From the NCBI RefSeq assembly GCF_001073155.1, contig NZ_JVEE01000017.1, positions 1 to 64,000 on the forward strand: a stretch of DNA of 64,000 nt. The letters run 5' to 3'. Of the stretch, positions 9,934 to 19,606 are shown one piece after another. The notes under the pieces are model-generated. The model was given only the letters and a program-made list of their open reading frames with translations. It searched no databases and was not told the origin of the DNA. Each line of letters begins with the position of its first letter. Within the stretch, counting starts at the first letter, position 1. Made by a program: the position numbers and the translations under genes. The DNA is from Streptococcus parasanguinis (GTDB taxonomy: Bacteria; Bacillota; Bacilli; Lactobacillales; Streptococcaceae).

Positions 9934-10113
9934 AGAGGCTGGGACAAAAGTCCTAGCCTCTCAATTATTTTTGGATTGTCGAGCAAGACGCAGTGGTTGA
10001 GTGGGCTCTACTACGCTGATTTCATCAGCTTTTACATCCCTACTCAACTGTGCGGAGGTGGGACGACGAAATCGAATTCTAACGAATTACCGATTTCTGT
10101 CCCACTCTCTTTT
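9934..10113. repeat. MITE-like intergenic repeat with terminal inverted repeats
   Basis: About 180 bases, non-coding, between the convergent mntE-like and ABC genes. The ends are imperfect inverted repeats (AAGAGGCTGGGACA at left, TGTCCCACTCTCTT at right). The left end also folds on itself (GAGGCTGGGAC/GTCCTAGCCTC) and is followed by a T run, so it doubles as a terminator for the plus-strand gene. A partial inverted copy lies at 1-70. The organisation recalls RUP-like or BOX-like streptococcal repeats, but it matches neither from memory. Confidence 0.8.
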
Positions 10114-10941
10114 TTACTTGATATCGTCTGTTGCTACATCCGTTCCGAACCACTTCTTAGAGATCTTTTGGAACTGGCCCTTTTGATAGAGTTTTACGAA
10201 GGCTTCATCAATTTTTTTCTTCAAGGTTTTATCCGCCTTGCGCACCCCTACCGCAAAGGATTCAGTATCAAAACCTACAGGAAAGACATTGTAATCTTTT
10301 AAAATTCCTTCCGTTTGCAAATAATAGTTGGCATAGACACGGTCGATTAGGAGCCCATCGATCCGATCATTCTGAAGATCGATCAGCGCCTCGTTGAAAC
10401 TCTGGTATTGGGTAGCCTTTTGATTTTTAACCTTATTTTTTAAGATTTTAGGATTAGCTTCAAAATCCATATAGCCAGACGATCCGGTCTGGGCACCTAA
10501 TCGTTTCTCTTTCATCCCATCGACTGATTGGATCCCAGAGGCTTTCTTAGTGACCAAGACTTGTTCATTTTTCATATAGGGCTTGGTAAAAGCAACACTT
10601 TCCCGGCGTTCATCTGTTGCCGAATAGCCATTCCAGATGGCATCAATGGTACCATTTTTCAGTTCCGTCTCTTTCATATCCCAATCAATGGGTTGCCAGT
10701 TGACATGAATCCCATAAGATTCAAAGACTTGATTAGCCAAATCAATATCAAAACCAGCGTAGCTCCCATCTTTTTGCTCAAAGCCCATGGGAACGAAAGT
10801 ATTATCAAAACCAATCGTGATGGACTGCTCTTTTTGGTATTTTTGCCAGTTGTCCACTTTAGGATCACTCACTGTCTGTCCACAGGCAGTCAGAAGAGCG
10901 AGACTAAGGACACCTAGCAGCCATGGTATTACTCGTTTCAT
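10114..10941 (-). CDS. Amino acid ABC transporter substrate-binding lipoprotein
   Basis: A 275-residue extracellular binding protein of the bacterial SBP type 3 family. It has a lipoprotein signal peptide (MKRVIPWLLGVLSLALLTAC, Cys 20 as the lipidated residue). The conserved ITIGFDNTFVPMGFEQKDGSYAGFDIDLA block follows, and the C-terminal half carries a second family block. This clade binds polar amino acids such as glutamine, histidine, cystine or arginine; which one is not visible. It is the last gene of a permease-ATPase-binding protein operon. Confidence 0.9.
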   Translation of the reverse strand: MKRVIPWLLGVLSLALLTACGQTVSDPKVDNWQKYQKEQSITIGFDNTFVPMGFEQKDGSYAGFDIDLANQVFESYGIHVNWQPIDWDMKETELKNGTIDAIWNGYSATDERRESVAFTKPYMKNEQVLVTKKASGIQSVDGMKEKRLGAQTGSSGYMDFEANPKILKNKVKNQKATQYQSFNEALIDLQNDRIDGLLIDRVYANYYLQTEGILKDYNVFPVGFDTESFAVGVRKADKTLKKKIDEAFVKLYQKGQFQKISKKWFGTDVATDDIK

Positions 10942-10950
10942 AGTCTCCTC

Positions 10951-11580
10951 CTATTTAGGCTCAACCTTGAGAAGAACATCCGCAATTCCTTCTGCAAATG
11001 GGATATCATGGGTAACAACGATCTGAGTCATCCCCAGTTCACGGTTTTGCAAGATTAACTTCTCAACTTCTAATCGCAATTCTGGATCTAAGGCCGAAGT
11101 CGGCTCATCATAGCCAATAATTTCTGGATCGATCATCATAGCACGAGCCAGTGCCACCCGTTGCTTCTGACCACCAGATAGAGAGAAGGGATAAGCATCC
11201 GCATGTTGTTCGAGTCCCAAACGCTCCAGTAAGCTCATGGCTTTTTTACTCGCTTCTTCCTTGGTCACATTCATGGTCTTTATAGGGGACAAGATAAGGT
11301 TTTCCATGACCGATAAATGTGGAAATAATTGAAAGTCCTGGAAGACAAAACCGAGAAGATTTCGTTTTTCTAAGGCATCTAGAGGCAAATTTTCACCATT
11401 ATAGACGATCTGACCAGAATCAATGGTTTCAAGACCAGCTAACATGCGAAGCAAGGTGGTCTTTCCTCCCCCAGAAGGACCAACAATGGCGACAATTTGT
11501 TTTTCAGGAACGAGAAGATTGAAATCTGATAAAATCTGCTTATCCCCAAACCGTTTCGAAATTTGTTTTAATTCTAACAT
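10951..11580 (-). CDS. Amino acid ABC transporter ATP-binding protein
   Basis: A 209-residue ATPase that powers the importer. It has Walker A GPSGGGKTT near residue 34, Q-loop FVFQDFQLFPHLSV, ABC signature LSGGQKQRVALARA, Walker B EIIGYDEPTSALDP and the switch histidine in VVTHD. It is slightly shorter than the usual 240 residues and ends soon after the H-loop. It lies nine bases before the binding-protein gene and twelve bases after the permease gene. Confidence 0.94.
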   Translation of the reverse strand: MLELKQISKRFGDKQILSDFNLLVPEKQIVAIVGPSGGGKTTLLRMLAGLETIDSGQIVYNGENLPLDALEKRNLLGFVFQDFQLFPHLSVMENLILSPIKTMNVTKEEASKKAMSLLERLGLEQHADAYPFSLSGGQKQRVALARAMMIDPEIIGYDEPTSALDPELRLEVEKLILQNRELGMTQIVVTHDIPFAEGIADVLLKVEPK

Positions 11581-11592
11581 ATGCTTCTCCTC

Positions 11593-12234
11593 CTATTTAT
11601 AATATGAAAACTTCTTTTCAACTCGCTTGGCAATGATGGTCACAATCCCAATGAGGATTAAATAAATAGCTCCCGCTAAAAACATGGGTGCTAGACTGGC
11701 ATCACGATTGGCCGCCGTCCGACTAGCCAGGATCAAATCACTAATTCCCAGAGCATAGACCAAGGAGGTGTCTTTAATCAAGGACATGACTTCATTGAAG
11801 ACACTCGGAAGAACGATCTTCACCACCTGAGGCAAAATGATATAGCGAATTGTTTGCCATGAACTCAATTTTAAGACCTTGGCCGCCTCATACTGACCTG
11901 TCGGAATGGAGACAATTCCTCCACGGAAGATTTCCGCAAAATAGGCTGCATAATTAAGGGTGAAGGCTGTAATAGCTGCAGGCAACCGATCAATCCGAAT
12001 CCCAATACTTGGAAGGACGTAATAAATAAAGATCAACTGGAGCAATAGAGGGGTCCCTCGCATGATCCAGATATAAATCGTTAGGAGTCCATGCAGGATC
12101 TTTGAGCGCAATTGAAGCAAAAAGGCAACGACGATTCCAAGTGGAATCGATAAAATCAATACGAAAGCAAACACTTGCAAAGTGAGGCTTGCTCCCTTTA
12201 ACAAACTTGGTAAAATTTCCAAAGCATACTGCAT
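11593..12234 (-). CDS. Amino acid ABC transporter permease
   Basis: A 213-residue membrane protein of the HisMQ/GlnP family with about five membrane helices. The ATPase-coupling EAA loop is visible as GIVSIPTGQYEAAKVLKLSSWQTIRYIILPQ. It is the first gene of the three-gene importer and has AGGAGGAG before its ATG. The upstream gap (12235-12330) contains a TGGTAAGAT extended -10 candidate without a clear -35. Confidence 0.92.
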   Translation of the reverse strand: MQYALEILPSLLKGASLTLQVFAFVLILSIPLGIVVAFLLQLRSKILHGLLTIYIWIMRGTPLLLQLIFIYYVLPSIGIRIDRLPAAITAFTLNYAAYFAEIFRGGIVSIPTGQYEAAKVLKLSSWQTIRYIILPQVVKIVLPSVFNEVMSLIKDTSLVYALGISDLILASRTAANRDASLAPMFLAGAIYLILIGIVTIIAKRVEKKFSYYK

Positions 12235-12315
12235 AGCATTCTCCTCCTAAAAAATTATTTAATGAACATCTTACCACAAAAATGGGAAAAAAACTAGTTC
12301 ATCATGATATTTATA

Positions 12316-12339
12316 AAAAAAAATAGCCTTTCGGCTATT
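12316..12339 (-). terminator. Rho-independent terminator of the signal-peptidase-like gene
   Basis: On the minus strand AATAGCC-GAAA-GGCTATT is followed by nine T residues. It overlaps the stop codon region of the gene at 12335-12895. Confidence 0.85.
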
Positions 12340-12895
12340 CTTCTACTTTTATAAATCCAAATTTTTTGAGAGGATAGAGACGCAGATTCACGACTCCTTC
12401 GATCTGATTTTTATGGATATAACCAAACTCACGACTATCTTCTGTATCTCCACGGTTATCATTTAAGACTAGATAAGTATCGGATGGTACACGACCAGCC
12501 TTAGTCCCTTTTAACTCTGATAAGAAGAAATCGTCCGTATAATATCCATTACTCGTTGGAGCAGCTAGATGTTTGTTCAGCATTTTATTTAGGTAAGGTT
12601 CTGGTGTTGCCTGTCCATTCAAATAGAGGACGTCATCTACGTAGCTGACTTCATCGTTTTCTTTGGCAATGACACGTCCAAGGTATTCTTTTCCACCGAC
12701 CTTGTATAAGACCAAATCACTGCGATCTACCTGAGCATTTCTAGTCGCTACCACAAGATCTCCAGTTTTCACAGAAGCATTGGCCATCTTATCATTGATA
12801 CTAAATGGATGAAATACAAAGATTCGAAGCAAAATCAGTGCCAAAACCAGTACACCGACAATGATGACATTTCTAATTAAATCTCTCCTTGGCAT
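12335..12895 (-). CDS. Signal peptidase I-like protein lacking the catalytic dyad (SipA-like)
   Basis: A 186-residue protein with one N-terminal membrane helix and the S26 signal peptidase fold. Box E is clear: LNDNRGDTEDSREFG. The box that should carry the nucleophilic serine (xSMxPTL) reads INDKMANAS, with no serine next to the methionine. The box that should carry the general-base lysine (YIKRVI) reads YLGRVIA, with glycine in its place. Both catalytic residues therefore appear to be absent, as known for SipA, the signal-peptidase-like assembly factor of streptococcal pili. It lies downstream of pyk, where streptococci often carry a lepB-type gene. Its role is unknown; automatic annotation as an active LepB would be doubtful. 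Confidence 0.8.
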   Translation of the reverse strand: MPRRDLIRNVIIVGVLVLALILLRIFVFHPFSINDKMANASVKTGDLVVATRNAQVDRSDLVLYKVGGKEYLGRVIAKENDEVSYVDDVLYLNGQATPEPYLNKMLNKHLAAPTSNGYYTDDFFLSELKGTKAGRVPSDTYLVLNDNRGDTEDSREFGYIHKNQIEGVVNLRLYPLKKFGFIKVEE

Positions 12896-13000
12896 GTATG
12901 TCTCCCTTCCTTTTCATTTATTATACCATGTTTTTGATCTTTAAAAAAGAGAAAGTAAGCATTAGTGAGAATTCTTATCAACACACACCAGAAGAAAAAG

Positions 13001-13044
13001 AAAAACCTCGCGGTCAGTCCTTTCGGACCAACCAGCAAGGTTTT
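13001..13044 (-). terminator. Terminator of the pfkA-pyk operon
   Basis: On the minus strand an imperfect stem (AAACCTTGCTGGTTGGTCC against GGACTGACCGCGAGGTTTTT) with loop GAAA is followed by a T run, seventeen bases after the pyk stop. Confidence 0.8.
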
Positions 13045-13060
13045 CAGATATAATTGTCTA

Positions 13061-14566
13061 TTAACGTACTGTACGGATACGCATTGTGTTTGTACGAACA
13101 GCTTCTCCAACTGGTACACCAGCAACGATAACGATATCATCACCAGATTTAACAAGGCCAGCTTCAACTGCTTTACGTTCAGCAATTTCGAACATATCAT
13201 CAGTTGAAGAAGGAGCATCTGTCAACATTGGGATAACACCCCAGTTCAACATCAATCCACGTTCAGTCAATTCGTCAAATGTCAATGCCAAGATATCAGC
13301 ATCTGGACGGTATTTAGAGATCAAACGTGCAGTGTGACCTGTCTTAGTCAATGTTACAACCAATTTGATATCCATTGAGTTTGTAGCATCTTTAACAGCT
13401 GAAGCCATAACTTCTGTCTTAGAATTACGTTCGAATGAAGCTGGGTTCAAACGACCATATTCTTTCAAAAGTGTTTGAGCGTTCATGTCGATTTTCGCCA
13501 TTGTAGCTACAGATTCAAGTGGGTATTTACCGTTTGCAGATTCACCTGAAAGCATTGTAGCATCAGTACCATCGATAACAGCGTTGAAGACGTCAGATAC
13601 TTCAGAACGAGTTGCACGTGGTTTTTCAGTCATTGTTTCAAGCATGTTTGTTGCAGTGATAACAACTTTACCAGCAGCATTTACTTTAGAAGTAATCATT
13701 TTTTGGTAAACTGGAACCATTTCGAATGGTACTTCGATACCCATGTCACCACGAGCGATCATGATACCATCAGTAACTTCGATGATTTCATCCAAGTTTT
13801 CAATACCTTGTTGGTTTTCGATTTTCGCAAACAATTGAACGTGGCTGTTACCAGTTTCTTCACAGATAGCACGAACTTCTTGAACGTCTTTTGCAGTACG
13901 TACGAATGAGATCGCGATGAAGTTGATACCTTGTTCCAAACCAAAGCGGATATCGTCGTTATCGCGTTCAGCAAGTGCTGGGAAAGGAATCTTAGTGTTA
14001 GGGATGTTTACACCTTTTTGTTTAGCGATGATACCATCGTTTTCAACTTCAACAACAAATTCACGTTTTGCAGCGTCTTTTTCTACAACGCGAAGACCCA
14101 ATTTACCATCATCAACCAATACTTGGTGTCCAACTTCAACGTCATCAAAGATGTCAAGCGCACCAGCAACGTTCAAAGCAATCACTTCACGAGTTGATTT
14201 GATGCCTTGTTTTGTAGCAACGCGGATACGTTCACCAGTCTTGTATGAATATTCTTTAGCTTCGCCTTCGAACAATTCAGTACGGATTTCAGGACCTTTT
14301 GTATCAAGAAGGTAACCAACTTTTTTACCAGCGATTTCTTCTGCACGTTTAACAGTCGCCATACGTTCACCTTGTTCTTGGTGGTCACCGTGTGAGAAGT
14401 TGAAACGGAAAGTGTTAGCGCCAGCTTCGATCAATTTAGCAATGTTTTGTGCTGAAGCTTCAACGTCAAGTTTTTCAGCCCAGTATCCATCTTCACCGAA
14501 TTTTTTACCACCACGGATTTCTACCGCAGGACCTAAAGTTGCAACGATTTTTACACGTTTGTTCAT
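13061..14566 (-). CDS. pyk: Pyruvate kinase
   Basis: Transfers phosphate from phosphoenolpyruvate to ADP at the end of glycolysis. The 501-residue sequence shows the N-terminal RVKIVATLGPA block, KIENQQGIENLDEI, the metal/substrate block GIMIARGDMGIEVPFEMVP, and TATNMLETMTEKPRATRSEVSD, then a C-terminal allosteric domain (VVTLTKTGHTARLISKYRP). It has the typical streptococcal length. GGAG lies about ten bases before the ATG. It sits 69 bases after pfkA with no terminator between, which gives a pfkA-pyk operon. Confidence 0.97.
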   Translation of the reverse strand: MNKRVKIVATLGPAVEIRGGKKFGEDGYWAEKLDVEASAQNIAKLIEAGANTFRFNFSHGDHQEQGERMATVKRAEEIAGKKVGYLLDTKGPEIRTELFEGEAKEYSYKTGERIRVATKQGIKSTREVIALNVAGALDIFDDVEVGHQVLVDDGKLGLRVVEKDAAKREFVVEVENDGIIAKQKGVNIPNTKIPFPALAERDNDDIRFGLEQGINFIAISFVRTAKDVQEVRAICEETGNSHVQLFAKIENQQGIENLDEIIEVTDGIMIARGDMGIEVPFEMVPVYQKMITSKVNAAGKVVITATNMLETMTEKPRATRSEVSDVFNAVIDGTDATMLSGESANGKYPLESVATMAKIDMNAQTLLKEYGRLNPASFERNSKTEVMASAVKDATNSMDIKLVVTLTKTGHTARLISKYRPDADILALTFDELTERGLMLNWGVIPMLTDAPSSTDDMFEIAERKAVEAGLVKSGDDIVIVAGVPVGEAVRTNTMRIRTVR

Positions 14567-14635
14567 GATATATATGACTCCTTTTTAAATATATCTGTCT
14601 TTTTAAGACAAGGTTAACAAATTTATGAAATAAAA

Positions 14636-15706
<1,071 letters not shown>

Positions 15707-15733
15707 CTAAAATTCTCGTATTTTTCGCAGTTT

Positions 15734-18700
15734 TTACCGATAAATCGTTTTCATAACGAGATTCTTTAGTTCATCTTCCAATTCTTTGTTTTTCTGGACT
15801 GTATAGCCCTTCAATTGAAGAGTTTTTTTCTCGTCTTCATAGCGTAATATCACAGGATATGGGCCCGGATATTTTTTCAAGATAGAAAGAATCGTTTTAT
15901 CCTGACGATGATCGAGCAACTGGATCCAGAACTTTTCATTGGTCGCTAGTTGTGCCTCTGCTAGAATCATCTGCAAGCGCCCATCACGCTCTTGTATCTT
16001 CCCTGTCAAGTAATAAAAGCCACCTTCTTTTATCAAGGAGGAAAATCGATTGTAGGTTTCAGGGAAAAGGGTCACATCCAATTTTTTCTTGGTATCACTG
16101 ACTTGTAAGAAAGCCATGAGATCACCCGACTTGGTTCGAATGGTTCTGATGTTTTGTACCTCAATGAGAATGCGTGCCTGCTCTCCTTGTATGAGTTGAG
16201 AAATTGGTTGGATCTCGTAGGGACTCGTTTGCCCAATCGCAACCAATGGGTGAGTACTGAGCCCGACGCCAATAATGGCCTCTTCCTTCTCATATTTTTC
16301 AGCCTGGCTAAAGTCCTCCGCTTCTGTCCAGGAATAGTTAGAATCTGCAAATAAACTACCTAGCTCATCAGCAAATACAAACAAATTCGGCAAATTGTGA
16401 AGCACCTTGCGCCTATTTTTTTCAAAAATATCAAACAATCCAAGCTCCACTAAAGGTGTTAACAGAGGTAATTTATGATACTGATTGGGGAGTCGTAAAA
16501 TGAAATCTTCGACACTTTCAAAGGGACGATTGTCAATGATCCAATACGCTAAATCTCTCGGGAGTCCCTTGATATTTTTCATTCCCAAGTAGATTTTTCG
16601 ATCCTGGAACTTATCTCTGTAAGGGATGGTGTTGATGGATAATGGCGCGACTTTAAAATCAAACTGAAGAGCATCTGCCAGATAATCGCTGCTCGAATAA
16701 TTGAGCATGACATCAAAGAAAACATCTGGATAATGGACCTTGAAATAGGCCATCTGAAAAGCCAAGGCAGAATAGGCATAGGCATGGGAACGGTTAAACC
16801 CATAGCCTGCGAATTTTTCCATAATCGCAAAGACCTCTTTGGCTTTTTCTTCCGTATGACCAAGTTTAAGAGCACCCGTGACAAAATCGTCTTCCATCTT
16901 GTGCATTTCAGTCGCATTTTTTTTGCCCATGGCCCGACGTAAGATATCGGCTTTCCCTAGGCTAAAGCCTGCAAAACGCTGGGCAACCTGCATAACCTGC
17001 TCTTGGTAGAGCATGATCCCATATGTGGGCCGTAAGATTTCTTCAATAGCTGGATCCAGAATATCAACTTTTTCCTGGCCGTGCTTTCTTTTGACAAAAT
17101 TATCAATGTAATCACTAGCGCCTGGACGATTGAGAGAGGTGGTCGCTACCACTTCTTCGAAATGATTGGGTCTCACACGTCTCAAAAGGCGGATAGCTCC
17201 TGCTTGTTCAAATTGGAAAATCCCCTTGGTATCCCCAGCAGCAAATAAGGCCAAGGTTTCTTGATCTTCTAAATCAATGGCTTCAATCACGATCTCTTCT
17301 TGGTACTTTTCATAGACGGCTTCCTTCATTTTTTGAACAAAGGTTAAGTTTCGCAGACCCAAAAAATCCATCTTCAATAGACCATTGGCTTCAACCGCAT
17401 GAGCATCGTACTGGGTAACAAACATGTCTTCTCCATACTTGAGAGGAATGTGATCCGTTAAATCCTGGTCACTCATCACAACACCCGCCGCATGGATCGA
17501 GGTCTGTCTAGGTTGGCCCTCAATTCTTTTGGCAATTTCAAAGCCACGTTCAAATTCTGTTCGACTATGAATCACTTGTCGAAAAGCTAGATTCTGTTCA
17601 TACGCTGTCGTCAGTGTATCCCTAAAGCCAATCCGCTTGGTAATGGAGGTTAATTCGTACTCTGGTACCCCAAAACGTTTAAAAACATCTCGAATGGCTT
17701 GTTTGGCCCCAAAGGTTGAAAAGGTCACGATCTGAGCCGCATGGTAACTCCCATAACGGTCTCTCACATAACGGATAAATTCTGGACGATAGATATCAGG
17801 AATATCAATATCAATATCCGGCATGGTATAGCGCTCCACATTTAAAAAGCGCTCAAACAGGAGGTTCTTCTCCACTGGATCAATCCCTGTAATCTCCAGG
17901 GCATAAGCTACCAGTGAGCCGACAGCAGACCCACGCCCCATTCCCATATAATATCCCTGACTTCGTCCGAAACGAAGAAGATCCCAGACAATCAAGAAAT
18001 AATCATCAAAGCCCATTTGGTGAATAATGTCTAATTCATGCTCCAAACGTTCTTGATAGACCGGACTAGTCAAGTTCTTTCGAAGAAGACCGGCTTGGGC
18101 TAATTCTCTCAATTCCTCAACAGCTGGTTTCTGAGGATTGAAGCGAGGCAATTTCAACTGAGTATCAATGTCGTATTGAATCCCTTGGACAAGTTTTTCA
18201 AGATTTGTGATGGCTTGAGGAAATCGCTCAGCAAAATCATTCTGTAACTCCTGAGGAGTTTTTAGGACTGTTGTAGGGTCAATCGGTCCTGTTTCTGTCA
18301 AGCTTTGATTGTCCTTGATGGCCGCGAGCATCTGCATGGCTTCCATATCTTCGGCCTCAAAAAAACGCACAGTATGAAGAGGGAGCACAGGGTGGCTAAA
18401 TTCTTGGTCCGGCGTATCAGCAAAAACTCCGATGAAGTAATCTAGACCAAGCGGTATGTCTTCACTAGCAAAAGGCGCTGGGACAATGACCGCTACTCCT
18501 TCTGTGAGGTGCTTCACATCTTCCCAATTGTTTTTCCCCATCATTTTGACGGTCGACATCTTCATCAGATTCTGGTAGCCTTTCGTTGACAGGGCCATCA
18601 TCCGAAACGGAATTGTTTCATTGTCTACTTTTAGTCCAATTTCTAAACCGACCAAGGGGCTGAGGTTGTGGGCCTGACAGGCTTCGATAAATTCATAAGC

Positions 18701-18835
18701 ACCATACAAATTATCTACATCCATGATTCCCAATGCGCCATACCCCATGCTTTTAGCCACTTGGACATAGTCTTTTATGGTCACTAGGCTTTCCATAAAG
18801 GTATAGACTGATTTGGTATCTAGCTGTGTAATCAC
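15734..18835 (-). CDS. dnaE: DNA polymerase III alpha subunit, DnaE
   Basis: A short DnaE of 1033 residues, the Firmicutes type that works beside PolC in lagging-strand synthesis. The polymerase active site is seen in YTMPDIDIDIPD. The N-terminal PHP domain looks degenerate: the usual HxH metal ligands are replaced in LDTKSVYTFMESL, so no proofreading is expected from it. A helix-hairpin-helix region and an OB-fold (ARILIEVQNIRTIRTKSGDLMAF) follow. The GTG at 18835 is chosen because AGAAAGGAG lies just upstream; an ATG at 18853 would contain that site within the coding sequence. Confidence 0.95.
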   Translation of the reverse strand: MITQLDTKSVYTFMESLVTIKDYVQVAKSMGYGALGIMDVDNLYGAYEFIEACQAHNLSPLVGLEIGLKVDNETIPFRMMALSTKGYQNLMKMSTVKMMGKNNWEDVKHLTEGVAVIVPAPFASEDIPLGLDYFIGVFADTPDQEFSHPVLPLHTVRFFEAEDMEAMQMLAAIKDNQSLTETGPIDPTTVLKTPQELQNDFAERFPQAITNLEKLVQGIQYDIDTQLKLPRFNPQKPAVEELRELAQAGLLRKNLTSPVYQERLEHELDIIHQMGFDDYFLIVWDLLRFGRSQGYYMGMGRGSAVGSLVAYALEITGIDPVEKNLLFERFLNVERYTMPDIDIDIPDIYRPEFIRYVRDRYGSYHAAQIVTFSTFGAKQAIRDVFKRFGVPEYELTSITKRIGFRDTLTTAYEQNLAFRQVIHSRTEFERGFEIAKRIEGQPRQTSIHAAGVVMSDQDLTDHIPLKYGEDMFVTQYDAHAVEANGLLKMDFLGLRNLTFVQKMKEAVYEKYQEEIVIEAIDLEDQETLALFAAGDTKGIFQFEQAGAIRLLRRVRPNHFEEVVATTSLNRPGASDYIDNFVKRKHGQEKVDILDPAIEEILRPTYGIMLYQEQVMQVAQRFAGFSLGKADILRRAMGKKNATEMHKMEDDFVTGALKLGHTEEKAKEVFAIMEKFAGYGFNRSHAYAYSALAFQMAYFKVHYPDVFFDVMLNYSSSDYLADALQFDFKVAPLSINTIPYRDKFQDRKIYLGMKNIKGLPRDLAYWIIDNRPFESVEDFILRLPNQYHKLPLLTPLVELGLFDIFEKNRRKVLHNLPNLFVFADELGSLFADSNYSWTEAEDFSQAEKYEKEEAIIGVGLSTHPLVAIGQTSPYEIQPISQLIQGEQARILIEVQNIRTIRTKSGDLMAFLQVSDTKKKLDVTLFPETYNRFSSLIKEGGFYYLTGKIQERDGRLQMILAEAQLATNEKFWIQLLDHRQDKTILSILKKYPGPYPVILRYEDEKKTLQLKGYTVQKNKELEDELKNLVMKTIYR

Positions 18836-18892
18836 TTTTTCTCCTTTCTGCATTGTCTATTTTGGTGCCTCCTTTGGTAACTCCTTTTTGTA

Positions 18893-18922
18893 CAAAAAAA
18901 CACCACTGCTACACAATGATGT
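18893..18922 (-). terminator. Terminator of tRNA-Ser
   Basis: On the minus strand a 9-bp stem (ACATCATTG with CAGTGGTGT, some G-U pairs) with a five-base loop is followed by seven T residues. It begins nine bases after the 3' end of the tRNA. Confidence 0.75.
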
Positions 18923-18930
18923 CTCAACAA

Positions 18931-19018
18931 CGGAAGACATGGGATTCGAACCCACGCACGCTATTACACGCCTACCGCGTTTCCAACACGGCCTCTTAAG
19001 CCTCTTGAGTAATCTTCC
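18931..19018 (-). tRNA. tRNA-Ser (GGA)
   Basis: An 88-base tRNA with a long variable arm, as expected for serine. The acceptor stem is GGAAGAT/GTCTTCC with a terminal T-G pair, the anticodon loop is TTGGAAA (anticodon GGA), and the T-loop is GTTCGAATCC. The 3' CCA is not encoded. The 5' end lies ten bases from the left attachment core, so before phage integration this tRNA directly followed ssrA. Confidence 0.95.
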
Positions 19019-19028
19019 AAAATTATAT

Positions 19029-19045
19029 ATGGAGCCGGTGGGAGT
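19029..19045. other. Attachment site attL core
   Basis: ATGGAGCCGGTGGGAGT is identical to the 3' end of the tmRNA gene at 59735-59751. After it the sequence diverges (TTCTA here, CGAAC in ssrA), which marks the crossover limit. The core lies between tRNA-Ser and the prophage. Confidence 0.93.
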
Positions 19046-19250
19046 TTCTAAAACTCAATTATATAGCTGTTTTTAGGTTTTAGGGTCTGTTTTAGGTACT
19101 GACTTCTAAAACTTTCACGGCTCATCATTTGTATTACTAGTTTAGCATAGGTTCCAAGAAAGTTCAAGCTTAATTATAAAAGAGATATAGAATGAAGCTA
19201 TTTAATAGGAAAAAATCTTTTATTTTTTTTAAAAAAGTTAGTAAAATCTC
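19046..19250. other. Prophage left end: integrase arm-site candidates, no gene
   Basis: No gene is seen in this AT-rich stretch. TTCTAAAAC occurs at 19046-19054 and 19104-19112, in inverted orientation to the TTTAGAAA repeats at the right end. GGTCTGTTTTAGG near 19084-19096 resembles GGTCTGTTTTTGG at 59618-59630. These shared motifs are candidate arm-type binding sites of the integrase. A TATAAT reading toward tRNA-Ser lies at 19058-19063. Confidence 0.5.
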
Positions 19251-19279
19251 TTGATTTAATACAACTTTAGTTGTATAAT
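19251..19279 (+). promoter_or_regulatory. Strong promoter with operator palindrome in the spacer
   Basis: TTGATT (-35, 19251-19256) and TATAAT (-10, 19274-19279) are separated by exactly 17 bases. An 8-bp perfect palindrome, ATACAACT-TT-AGTTGTAT (19259-19276), fills the spacer and overlaps the -10. A repressor bound there would block transcription of the three small genes that follow. The HTH protein encoded at 19607-19798 is the obvious candidate (inference). Confidence 0.8.
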
Positions 19280-19337
19280 ATATACATAAGGTTAAGGAGG
19301 AAACCTTAGACAAGGAAACTAAAGAAAGGAAAAATAA

Positions 19338-19442
19338 ATGTTAAGGCGAAGAAAAAAGCCAATCAAAGCTAAGACGAATAAGCTAGTAGTCAAAATCAAC
19401 TTGTTCATCATAAGCATTGAGTGGCACATCGAATTCGGATAG
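19338..19442 (+). CDS. Small basic peptide, 34 residues
   Basis: Starts at an ATG with AAAGGA eight bases upstream, about 60 bases after the promoter at 19251-19279. The first 16 residues are strongly basic (MLRRRKKPIKAK...), followed by a hydrophobic stretch (VVKINLFIISIEWHI). The family is not recognised. A hairpin (GGATAGTG/CACTATCC) starts at its stop codon and a GCCCC/GGGGC hairpin follows, which could attenuate transcription into the next genes. Coding status rests on start, spacing and context only. Confidence 0.45.
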   Translation: MLRRRKKPIKAKTNKLVVKINLFIISIEWHIEFG

Positions 19443-19496
19443 TGAGCAATCACTATCCGCCCCTTGGTGGGGCTTGCTTTAATTATAACAGGTATC

Positions 19497-19604
19497 ATGA
19501 TGAAAGTAAAATTTAATGTTAAAAAAACCACAGCTAGAGAAAAACTTGAGTTTATTTTAGGGCTTCTGTTGATCGTAGTGATCATTTGGTTTTTTGTGAG
19601 GTAA
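19497..19604 (+). CDS. Small membrane peptide, 35 residues
   Basis: Begins with a tandem ATG and encodes a lysine-rich first half and one hydrophobic helix (FILGLLLIVVIIWFFV) at the C-terminus. The stop lies two bases before the ATG of the HTH gene, whose GAGG ribosome site is inside the 3' end of this gene, so coupling is likely. Size and shape resemble type I toxin peptides or holin-like peptides, but no family is recognised. Confidence 0.5.
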   Translation: MMKVKFNVKKTTAREKLEFILGLLLIVVIIWFFVR

Positions 19605-19606
19605 AT

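Noticed and set aside
19319-19585. An 88-codon minus-strand frame at the prophage left end
   Set aside because: It is antisense to the two small genes behind the strong plus-strand promoter and has no start signal of its own.
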